A stretch of 64,000 nt of DNA from assembly GCA_026545225.1 (NCBI GenBank), contig CM048853.1, positions 48,285,755-48,349,754 on the forward strand, written 5' to 3'. Every line of letters begins with the position of its first letter. Positions within the stretch are counted from its first letter, which is position 1. A program made the position numbers and the translations under genes. Below, piece by piece: positions 10,100 to 20,580 of this stretch. The stretch comes from Cornus controversa (taxonomy: Eukaryota; Streptophyta; Magnoliopsida; Cornales; Cornaceae). The notes under the pieces are model-generated. The model saw only the letters and a list, made by a program, of their open reading frames with translations, was not told the origin of the DNA and made no database searches.

Positions 10100-12834
10100 T
10101 TTTTTAACAGTATCGTGGCTACCAAGCTAATCCTGGCTAACAAGCTAATTAATCAAGAACACAATAATTTTTAGAGAAAAAGTTTGAGAGTGGATTCGAG
10201 GATCTCTTCTATTTATCATTCTGTGGATATTTCTACAAGTTAGATTTCGAGTCCTTGGACTCTAATTCCCTCATTTGCAACTAACTTAACTTCCAATGAA
10301 TTGAATTCCTTTTCGATTTGGAGTTGAAGTCGAGTTGGGCTTTTTAGCCTTTAAGTGGGGTGACTTGGCTCTTTATAATTTTTGGCCTAGTCCTTTGACT
10401 TTTCTGCTGATACTTGAGCTCAGACCAACTTGGATCTGGTCCATTAATGTATCAGTTCAATCCACTGGATCGGGGGATGGTTTGGCCCTACACTGATGTT
10501 AAATGTTCTTTTTAATTATGTTCTTTTAATTGACTCTTCAAAATAATTTGTTGAACATATCTTCTTTTTTTTCTTTTGCTCCCCTTTCGTGATGAATGAA
10601 AACCTCAACCTAAGCCAATCCAACCATAAACTCAAGTCCAATTTGTCCTTAATTTTTTAAGTTCAGATTGAATTCGAGCTTACAACTCAGACTAAAATTT
10701 TGGATTGAATTGAGAATTCTAACTTAGGTTAGAATTGGCATGATAGAATAACAAATGAACAAATAGATCAAAAACTAATAAATTGAATATGTTATTATAT
10801 AATACCAATTATTCATAGACAAAAATACCAAAACCTAATAAGTGCAATATTTTAAATCCTAAATTAGTACAAGTTCACATATAACATGCCCCCATAAACC
10901 AACATTAATAATATTTTACAAAACAACCAAAACTAGACTTCGGGTTCATATGTCAGGTTCATCGGATTTTGTAATTCGGGTTTAGTTTTCAAGTTCATCG
11001 GGTTTTGTAATTCGGGGCAGTCTTGAGTTGGGATTCGGGTTGCCTGACACATTAATCCAAGCCCAGCCCGAAATAAAATTGGGTTGTGAAATTCCAACCC
11101 AAGCTTGAGTCGAATTTCAATTTACATTGCCCAGCCCGATAATTTTCGAGCTGGGTTCGGGTTGAGGTTACCAAAGTTGCAACTGTACTTGTAACTTGTT
11201 TACATCTTTCTAAAATTGTCTATAATTTCTCTAATCTATTAAATTTTTATTGATACTTGGAGCTTCTTATATTTGAGTTGACCACAATTTTTCTAAAATT
11301 GTCTTTAATTATTATCTTGGTCTACCAAAAATATAATTCAAAATGGAACTATGAATGTTTTTAAATGAAAATATCGACTAAGCTAAAATTCTTTTATTTA
11401 TTTATTTATTATTACTACGATAATTTAATTGTTTTTTTTATCTTGTTATAATTCAAGATTGTACTCTCTCACATCATTTTCTACTTCGATCACAGCTTCA
11501 AATTTAAGACGATTGCTTTGACGCAAATTATTGGCTAAGGCCAAGGTCCATTCACGCAAATGTAAACTAGACTATATTAGTGGTGTTGAATGTAGCAAAT
11601 TAGTGCCCGCATGATATTTGTATTCTCATACCAAGTCCAAATGCTTAAAAGAAAATGTTTTTCAAAAACTAAAAGTCAAGTAACCAAATCAAAAGAAAAC
11701 AACTAGTATATAATATATATCATCGATGACATCTATTAGTACGTGACATCTATTAGTCAATATTATATATGTATGTATTAGTAAGATATATATTAGTCAC
11801 TTTTCGCTAATATATGATATTATATATTAGTGATCATGCCACGCATTAGTATGACATCTATTAATATATTTATATCTATTAGTCATTTTTCATTTGAATA
11901 TAAATGACTGTTTAAAACGTTTATTCACAAGACTTTTCATTAATGGGATCCCACCCTCTCATATTTGGTTCTGGCTGTTTGGTTATGGAGATTTGGGTGC
12001 CACTCTGCTGTACAGGGCTATTCTATTTGTAGAAAAAGATAAAGATAATAAGGTTATGAACTAACCATTTAGTAATTTGGTTTGAGCAACATTTAATACT
12101 AATCGACCAAAAGGCCGTTGATTTAATAAACTCGCACTTTGAATTCATGAATAAACCAAATCATGATTGGCATGCTATTCTGAATATCTTAATCATTTTT
12201 TGGGTATTGATTCCTTTTTATTAATTACTATAAAATCTTCTTCCGAAAAGTTTAGCCATTCTTAATATCAATTAGATAATCTAATTTGCTATTACTCAAA
12301 TATGGATTATACACACATTCAAGTAGATTGTCCTGAATTTTCCAAAAGGAAGTTCCCATAACATACTTAGTCTTAGTTTATAAAAAAATAAGATATAGGT
12401 ACAACAGGATATATAAAAATAATATATTATATTTTTTTATATACAAAATGTTAAGCTATTAGCATTTCTTCATAAGATATTATGATTACTAAATAAAATA
12501 AAGGTTAAGAGTCATATTGCATAATTTGCATAAACAATTTTTTTTGCTAAATCATGATATATCTTAACACTTCTTTATGTATAAATTTTAAACTTTTTTT
12601 AACAATAAAATTACATTTTAATGTTTAAATATGGTTAAAGATGTGTTGAAATATCTAAGAAGTATCAGATATGTGTTTAAAATAAATAAATATATTTTCA
12701 AATTATAAATACATTTTGAAAGTATCAAACACGTATTTGTGACTATGTGAAAAGTGTCGGTATTCCATATAAATGTCGTATGAGTATATTACTTTTCTAC
12801 AAGTATGTGTGCTTCCTATATCTACCACTCACGA
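10100..12834. other. Intergenic repeats without recognisable genes
   Basis: 10920..11165 carries repeats of TTCATCGG-TTTTGTAATTCGGG and several TTCGGGTT motifs, like subterminal repeats of non-autonomous hAT elements, but termini and TSD were not found. 11704..11893 is dense in TATTAGT and GACATCTATTAGT. The rest is AT-rich with no supported gene. Confidence 0.5.
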
Positions 12835-13145
12835 GGTGTCCATCCTTCCACAAGGAGAAAAAACCAGAAGAAAATGACAGGCACCTGTCTCTGTAATCAA
12901 AATTCGAAACTTCCTTGTGTTTACATCAGTTCACACTTGACAATCTATTATCGGATTAGACCATAGTTTTCCCAGAAGTCGTCTTAAACAAAGCATTGTT
13001 TAATTAAGACCTTAAAGTCTTAAATGGGAGTGGTTGCAAGCAAAGCTTCGTTCGTCTATCCACCTATTCTTCTTTTTATACCAGCCAAGACTTTACCCTC
13101 TTTTATCTACTCTCTCTTCTTCAATCAACAAAACAATTTCAATGT
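12835..13145 (+). promoter_or_regulatory. Putative promoter and leader of TNL-2
   Basis: 12835..13010 is strongly conserved with 50690..50850 upstream of TNL-4. A TATA-like TTTTTATACC (13073..13082) is followed by a CT-rich leader, TCTCTCTTCTTCAATCAAC. The same TATA and leader stand before TNL-4 at 51143. Transcript start is inferred, not seen. Confidence 0.55.
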
Positions 13146-13234
13146 CTCTGTGAAGTGATCAATCATCTAATACTGGAAGCTGGATCTTTCTTCGGTAATT
13201 ACATGAATCTTTAATACAAATAAGTTAATTACAG

Positions 13235-13641
13235 GTAAGGTCTTTTTTCTTGATTTATATGCTTTCAAAGATCTATGGTCTAGAAAAACCAATAAGAATC
13301 TTTTTTTTTTTTTTTAAATAAGATTAATTGTTTAATTGGTGGGAAGATTGAAGATTATGATGTTGATTATGTCAAGGTGTACTGCTTCTGGATATAATTT
13401 TGTGAAGCCAATTTAAAACAGTTGTATTTGTCTGCACTTTTTGTTACACATGCTTTCCATTCAACCCTTGCCTCCTCATGTATAATTTATTAAACTGCCT
13501 TTTTTATTTTTTATTTGTAGCATTTTCCTTATGTACGAAATATATAGGATTTAATAATTTTGCTTATTTCAGTATATATATAATGTTGTTTATTTAATTA
13601 TTGACATCTTATGTTTACAAATATTGGTTGAGCTTATACAG
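13235..13641 (+). other. Putative 5' UTR intron of TNL-2
   Basis: GTAAGGTC follows ACAG at 13234, and TTATACAG ends at 13641 about 45 bp before the start codon. The same arrangement is conserved before TNL-4 (donor GTAAGTTC near 51617, acceptor before 52082). A leader intron is inferred from this conservation. Confidence 0.5.
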
Positions 13642-14200
13642 ATTGTGTATAGCACTTGTTCATTGATCTCCTTGATCTTTGTTCCATGGATGCTATGGGA
13701 TCCCAAGAAGCCTCCTCAATTCGATATTCTTATCAAGTTTTCTTGAGTTTCAGAGGCAAAGACACTCGGAAGACTTTTACCGATCACCTTTATACAGCTT
13801 TGCTAAATGCAGGAATACGCACTTTTAGGGATGATGATGAGCTTGGGAGAGGAGAACATATCAAATCAGAACTAATGAAGGCAATCGAAGAGTCAAGGAT
13901 TTCCGTAATTGTCTTCTCAAAAGACTATGCATCTTCAACATGGTGTCTTGATGAACTTCTAAGAATGCTTGAATGCAAGGAGAGTGTTGGTCATATAATT
14001 CTGCCTGTGTTCTACGATGTGAAACCATCCGTTGTAAGGTGGCAAACGGATAGTTTTGCAAAATCATTTGCAGAACACGAAGAGATATTGAAGAAAGAGA
14101 AGGATGAAATAAAAAAGCAGGAGGGAATAAACAACATAAAGGGATGGAAGGCTGCTTTGAAAAAAGTTGCAGATTTGTCTGGCTTGGAGTTAAAAGATCA

Positions 14201-15528
14201 GTAAGCTCCTTTAATTCCTTTCTTTGACATCATTTAATTAGTTCAAGCGTTCATAGAGTTGGATATGATATTTCAATGTGAACTTGAGCACATAAACCAC
14301 TGGATGTTAAGAGTACAAAACTTTTGATATATACTTGTATATGTCTCAATCGTTTTCAACCCAAAAAAGGTAAACTTGTAAACGATTGTGACATATACAG
14401 TACTAAGAATCTAATCGGCTAAAAAAGTAAAAAAACATATTATAATACTTATATAGAGATTTGACAGTAAGATTCCTATTTAAAGGCATGAAAAAGAAAA
14501 CATGTATAAAAATTTGAATTAAATTAATACTTATAATGTTTATTAAGAAACCAAATGTCTTCAAAATCTTATCAATTTTTATGATCAAGATATATGGCTA
14601 CAAAGTGTCATTTAAAAAATTAGTTTAACACTTTAACAAGTATACTAACATTAAATATTTATACAAAATCCTAATAAATGGTACTTAGTACTGTTATATA
14701 TACTTTAGTATATAAGTGTATTAATAATAATTTACCAATATAGTTTTATAGGTAATCATATAAGTAATTATATTCAATTATCTGTTTATATATTTATCTG
14801 TCCTGGACTACTCTCAATTAAGGACCATTATTGGTTTGAATTAATTCAGTCTAAGACAGGATTGATTGTAGCCCGGTTAGGCCTATAATTGAGCTCAATC
14901 ACAAGCCAGAATCCCGGCTCAAAGATAAAGCCCAATGGCCTGATTTTCTTTCTACCTGTGACAATTCCACACTGCCTTAGTGTAATTTGTCCCTAGCAGC
15001 AAAGCCAGAGGATGAATGAGTGTATTGGAATACACCCCTTTAACTAGACTTCATGATTCCATTGCACCTGTTGAGTTTAACTCTGAAGGAATTGTAGGCA
15101 TCCTTGAATGTAAAAGGTTTTGTTGCTATCAATCCATATGACTCTATCAGAGCTATGTCCAATAGGAGGTTGAAGATGTCTTTGATCTCCTGCAACCTGA
15201 TAGTGTGATTAGGCCAATTCCAAGCTCCATTAGAGATGATGTCAGCAACCAGATAGTGGTGATGGCATCAAATTAAATGAAATAAAGAAAGATAGAATTG
15301 AAGAAAGAAAGAGTCCGAAAATAGATGAAGCTTTAAAAATGGGAATACTGTTAGGGTTGTGAACCTACCCTTACCATGAAATTGCTTTCTTAAGTTGGAT
15401 TTGAGATTTTGCTAATATTCTTGCATGAACTTTATGTTACTGTGTATGCATTTTCGTTTAACTTCTTAATTCGTTTTAACTTATGATATGTTTGCTTTTA
15501 CTTTTTCTATTTCCATCGCAATTTGTAG
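14201..15528 (+). other. Intron 1 of TNL-2, with a duplicated fragment of an unknown gene
   Basis: Phase-2 GT-AG intron. The donor GTAAG overlaps a TAA stop continuing the TIR frame. 14790..14945 matches 59740..59860 in the TNL-4 intron. 14955..15275 holds a fragment that reads openly apart from one TAG, with EGIVGILECKRF and later LLQPDSVIRPIPSSIRDD; 8590..8790 repeats its first part. I do not recognise the source gene. 15250..15430 matches 63440..63600. Confidence 0.7.
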
Positions 15529-18097
15529 GTACGAGGCAAAATTTATTCAAAAAATTGTTAAGAGTATTGAAAACAAATTGAATCGCATAGTCTTAAGTGT
15601 TTGCCAGTACCCAGTTGGATTGGATTCTCGTATAAAAGATATTAATTTGTGGTTACAAGATGGATCAAGTAAAGTTGGCATAATGATAATCTATGGGATG
15701 GGTGGCATAGGGAAAACAACCATTGCCAACACTTTGTATAACCTTAACTTTGACAAATTTGACGGCAGCAGTTTTCTTGCAAATATAAGAGAAAAATCAA
15801 AAGAGCCCAATGGTTTGGTCCGTTTACAAAGACAACTTCTATCAGATATGTTAAAGGGAAAAAAGGTGGAAATAAGCAATGTTGATGAGGTATAATAATG
15901 ATCAAAGATGCTCTTTGCTCGAAAAGATTTTTACTTGTTCTTGATGATGTGGATCAATTGTACCAATTAAATGCTATGCTGGCAATGCAAGATTGGATTC
16001 AACATGGATCCAAAATTATGATAACAAGTAGACATGAGCAATTACTGAAGGCACATGAATTGTATAATATTCACAAAGTTAAGGAATTAGAGAATTATGA
16101 ATCGTTACAGCTCTTCAGTTGGCATGCCTTTGGACAAGACCATCCCATTGAAGCTTACATGGAGCACTCAGAAAGGGTTGTGAAGTATTGTGGAGGGCTT
16201 CCTTTAGCTCTTCAAGTTTTGGGTTCTTCTCTGTCCGGAAGAAGTGTAGATGTGTGGGAAAGTGCAATAAATAAATTGAAAGGAATTCCTAACAGAGAGA
16301 TCATAGAAAAGCTCAAAATTAGCTTTGATTCTTTAGAAGACGACCACGACAAAAATTTATTCCTCGACATTGCTTGTTTTTTTGTCGGAAAGAATCAAGA
16401 TTTCGTAATTACAGTACTTGATGGTTGTGAGTACTACACAAAAGTTGGGATGGATAACCTCATGAAAAGATGTCTGTTATCTGTCAATGCGTATAAGCGT
16501 CTGACAATGCATCAGTTGCTTCAAGACATGGGAAGAGAAATTATACGTCAAGAATCACCAGAGCCAGGGAAACGCAGCAGACTATGGCAACACAAGGATG
16601 CCTCAAATGTGTTGAGAGAAAAAACTGTAAGAATTATGTTTTTCATATCTCTTTGTATGTTTTTGTTGCATATATGGCATGCTTACTCAGTGAGTCCTTG
16701 TATCAGGGAACAGAAAGCATTGAAGGCATTGCTCTCGACATGCAGTTGTTAAAGGAAGATAGGGGAGCTGAAAAAGAAATTGGTCTAGACAAAGCAAAAG
16801 ATCTTTCGTATGAATCAACATTGCTCTACAAAAGCAATTGGTTGAAATGGCATCGTCAAGGCTTTTCCTCTTGGATAACAGAGTCATCTTCCACGTCAAA
16901 TGAAGGAGACATACAAACAGATGCATTTTCAAGGATGCACAATCTAAGACTACTCCAACTTAATAATGTAAGGCTCAACACAAACTACAAACAATTTCCT
17001 AGGAAGTTGAGATGGGTGTGTTGGCGTGGATTTTCTTTACAAGTTATACCTACTGAGTTTTCTCTAGAGAGCCTGGTTGTTCTTGAGATGCAAAATAGCA
17101 ACTTGAGACAAGTTTGGAAGGGAAGAAAGGTATAATATTAAGTTCTCTTTCAATTTTGTTTCTTTTTTTTATTTTCGTTGGAGATTATTAATAACTAATT
17201 TCTTAATTTTTTTTAACAGTTGCTCAAATCATTGAAAGTCCTCAATTTCAACCATTCCCATGGCCTTACAAGTACCCCTGACTTCTCAAACGTCCCTAAT
17301 CTTGAGAGCTTGATTCTTAAAGATTGCACAAATTTGATTGAGGTACACGAATCCATTGGGGAATTGAGGAAACTAGTTTTGTTGAATCTAAAAAATTGCA
17401 AAAATCTTAGGAAGCTTCCATTGGAAATTGGCCAGCTAAAATCTCTTCAAAATCTTTTTCTCTCTGGTTGCTTAAAGCTTTTCCATTTGCCGAGAGAGCT
17501 GGAAAGGTGGAGTCTTTGGAAATGCTCAAAGCAGACCAGAATGCCATACTATTGATGACCTCTAAAGTAAGAGTATGGCTTTCACACTTGTGGTATTGGC
17601 CAATGGGATCAAGAGAAATTCCAGAATCTATCAATTTTTCACGGACTTATTTACCATGCTCGTTAACAAGCTTAAATATTTCATACTGCAATATATCGGA
17701 TGATGCTATTCCAATGTTTCTTGGCAGCCTACCCTTGTTGCAGGAACTAGATCTTAGTGGAAATTCAATCTCTGGGATACCAGACAGCATTAAACGTCTA
17801 AGTAGGCTCCAAACACTTACAGTAGAGAATTGCAGAAGACTCCGAGCAATTAAGCTTCCAATGAGCTTTAAGGACTCGTTCTTAAGGAGATGCAGTTCAA
17901 ATGCTTCACTTAACTTTGCAGCACTTGGGTGTGGAAAACTAATTGAGATTGAGGGAGTGTATAAGTTAAAAGCCATTGGAGATATTGATGCAGAAATGAT
18001 CAGGAATTTGGGCTTGTCAAACTTGGAATTCTTAAAAAATATTGAGGTGAACTTGTATAATTTCATGGCAGACACTACAAGAAAACTTCCCCTCCAG

Positions 18098-18178
18098 GTG
18101 CTCTCTCTCTCTCTCTCACTCACTCACACACACACACATATCCATGAGAGTTAAAAATTATGATCTCCGTTCTTTTAG
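18098..18178 (+). repeat. CT/CA microsatellite in the last TNL-2 intron
   Basis: 81-bp intron with a CT run followed by CACT and CA repeats, different in repeat number from TNL-1 (722..804). Useful as a marker. Confidence 0.75.
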
Positions 18179-18778
18179 GGCCTGTACGAGTGCGGTATAT
18201 TTAGCACTTCTGTCCCTGGGAGCATGGTTCCAGGCTGGTTCAGCTTTAAGAGCACAGGATCTTCAATTAGTTTTAAGGTACTTTCACTTCCTAATATCAA
18301 GATCCAAGGATTCAATGTATGTGTTGTCTATTCTGTGAATAGCAAGAAAATGTCCAATTTCGGTGGTGATTGGCTAGATTGTTGTATTGAAATTAGTAAT
18401 AAGACCAAGGGTTTGGTCTCAATGTACCACCCAACATTCATGGGCGTTCCAGATGATGAAAACAAAGATATGATATGGTTAAGCCACTGGAAGAATATGA
18501 ATCAGGTGGAAGGGGGTGATGAAATGAAGGTTATAGTGGAACGGATTCATAGTTTTTGTGAGGTAAAGGAGGTGGGAATCCATGTTGTGTTGGAGCAAGA
18601 AGATTACAAGGCTACTACAGGATACTCCACCAATCCTTATTATTGTCAATATGTGAATGATGCAGATTTGTCACCATATAAGTTGCGTACAGGCCGATAC
18701 CACCTTCGCAATCATGATGGTGTGCTGCGTTTGAAGCTTTCTCCAGATTAACTATTTTCATTTCTGGATATGGTTTTG

Positions 18779-19162
18779 TGTAGAGACCGAGTCCAATTTT
18801 GACCGGTTTCTATTTTAATCGTCATTTTTGCTCTAGTTGCATTTTAAATGATGTTTAGCATGTTTTAATTGTGAAAAACATGTTTGGAAAGTTGTTTAAG
18901 GTTTTTAATAAATTTTGGGAACATTTGGAGAAATTTGACATTTTGGGTCAACGGGGCTCTAGGACGCGGTCCGGGTGGGCCTGGGTATTCGGAAATTTTT
19001 TGATAAAATATTATTTTAGTTTTGGACCAAATAAAATGTTAAATGAGTTAAGGAAGCAATTTCGGAGCCATAAGCGCTTTCGAAATTAAAAATGGGGGCC
19101 GGGAGGGTACATTAAGTGACTCGGGGGCATTTCGGTCATTTTTCACTCCAAGATATTATAAA
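18779..19162 (+). mobile_element. 5' part of an LTR (LTR-B), inserted in the TNL-2 3' flank
   Basis: Starts TGTAGAGACCGAGTCC exactly where TNL-2 departs from the TNL 3' flank seen at 9014. It resembles the reverse complement of the end of the solo LTR at 20581..23314 (TTTTGACCG, ACATGTTTGGAAA). The MULE and that solo LTR both landed inside it, so its continuation is 20562..20580 and 23320 to about 23690. A TATA-like ATTATAAATATATAG spans the MULE target. Its start differs from the LTR after pol, so the two are not a pair. Confidence 0.7.
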
Positions 19163-20552
19163 GGGTAAATTACAGTGACCTCCCCTGAGGTTTGACCTAA
19201 TTACAAGCAACATCAAATTAATGTATTTTTTTGCACAAATTTCCCCTAAAAGATTTGATGAAACGGACGTTAAAAATAAGGTGATTTTACCATTTTATCC
19301 CTTATATTTTATTGTTAAAAATGATAAAATATATAGATATATGAAATTACCATTTTAGCCACATAAAAAAATGCTTTTTTTATCTTCCCTCTTTTCTCTT
19401 TCCTCTCTTCACCTACAGCCCTCCACCTCACCCTCTCTCCACCCACCGTCGCCGCCGCCCCCATCATCTCTCTCCACCCATCGTTGTCGTCGCCTCACAA
19501 GGAACCACCACCGCCGCGAACACGATTGTCGTCCTAACCACCACCATCCCCTTCTTGGCCGTCATCCAATTTTTGGCAAAACAAAACGATAGCCTTTGAT
19601 GAGAGAATAGAGATTGAGATATGTTGGTCGGTCGGTTGTGTGCTGTTTGTGAACTAATATGATATCATTGTAGGGTGGAGAGAAGGGGAGGGTGTTGGGG
19701 GTCCGATTGGGTTTGGTTGGTTGATGATGGTGGTGGGTTGGGGTCAACGGTGTGGTGGTGCAGTGGTTGGCAGCAGGATGTAGAAAATCGCACGATTGAA
19801 TGAACTATCATCACTCTTTCGCCTCCTCTATTGCCACCGCCGCCGACGACATCTAACATTAGCTTCCCCGGCCACCAATCTCACTCATCCCCACCTATGA
19901 GTAAACAAACCCAAACTGAAATACAAACATCAATTGAGTCTCAGATTCTGACACACAAGGAACCACCGCCGCCGCCAACACGATCGTCATCCTAACCACC
20001 ACCATCCCCTTCTTGGCCGCCATCCAATTTTTGGCACAACAAAGCGATAACCTTCAAATTTTATTTTAAATTTTTGGGTTTTGATTACAGTTTGATTTCT
20101 AGGAAGGCTATAGAGACGAAAGGAAACATCACATTGGACTGATTAATTTAAGTTATTTAGGCTTTATTTCTGATTTGATTTTGAAACAAATGTCTTGTTT
20201 GATTTTTTTGGTTGTTGTTGCTGGTGGTGGTAGGGTGGAAAGAGAGGGGACGTGAAGGAGAGAGAGAATTGGTGGTGGTGGCGCTGGTGGTTGGTGGAGA
20301 GAGAAAAAAAGGGTTTTTAATTTTTTTTTTATGATTTCATGAATTTTAGGGGTTAATAAAGTCATTTTAAACGTTGAAGGGTATTTTGGTCATTGCAACT
20401 AAATTTTTTGACTTGATTGACCAAATTTTGGACGGAATGAGGTATGTGTCATAACGGAGCAAACCACAAGTGAGGTTTGTGTAAAAAAATACATTAGTTT
20501 GATGTTCCTTGTAATTAGGTCAAGCCTCAAGGTAGGTCAGTGTAATTTGCCC
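19163..20552. mobile_element. MULE with about 100-bp TIRs and a perfect 9-bp TSD
   Basis: 1,390 bp. The left end starts GGGTAAATTACAGTGACCTC; the right end is the near-perfect reverse complement, ending GTGTAATTTGCCC. TIR identity extends about 100 bp. The 9-bp TSD TATTATAAA is exact (19154..19162 and 20553..20561). The interior is unusually rich in CCACC and GCCGCC and carries a direct duplication of about 97 bp (19504..19600 and 19962..20058, sharing CATCCCCTTCTTGGCCG). No transposase seen; it could be a Pack-MULE with captured sequence. Confidence 0.92.
19504..20058. repeat. Direct duplication inside the MULE
   Basis: Two segments of about 97 bp, 19504..19600 and 19962..20058, share GGAACCACC-CCGCC, CCTAACCACCACCATCCCC and CATCCAATTTTTGGCA with few differences, about 460 bp apart. 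Confidence 0.75.
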
Positions 20553-20580
20553 TATTATAAATATATAGAGGGATTGAGAT

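Larger units (their letters stand above)
13686..18751 (+). pseudogene. TNL-2: TIR-NBS-LRR resistance gene with two single-base frameshifts
   Basis: Exons: 13686..14200 (TIR), 15529..16626 (NB-ARC), 16707..17129 (first LRRs), 17220..18097 (LRRs), 18179..18751 (C-JID). All introns are GT-AG. The start is ATG 13686, the first in the TIR frame. TIR residues 17-35 hold VFLSFRGKDTRKTFTDHL; the likely NADase glutamate is E90 in WCLDEL. NB-ARC motifs: GMGGIGKTT, FLLVLDDVD, GSKIMITSR, GGLPLALQVLG, FLDIACFF, and MHQ in place of MHD. The C-JID contains PGWFSFKSTGSSISF. One G is missing at about 15889 (frame ends at TAA 15893) and another at about 17501, where TNL-1 and TNL-3 read GGG. All else is intact, so this is either a very young pseudogene or a gene with two sequence errors. 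The 3' flank is replaced by an LTR at 18779. Confidence 0.92.

Noticed and set aside
15889-15900. A genuine splice donor GAG|GTATAA instead of a frameshift
   Set aside because: NB-ARC coding resumes within ten bases and no suitable acceptor or minimum-size intron is possible.
18124-18145. Telomere-like or other special function for the CT/CA repeats
   Set aside because: Ordinary microsatellite within a short intron, present in both paralogues.
19371-19860. Proline- and histidine-rich small frames in the MULE
   Set aside because: Several frames on both strands are open because of CCACC-rich composition; kept only as possible captured sequence.
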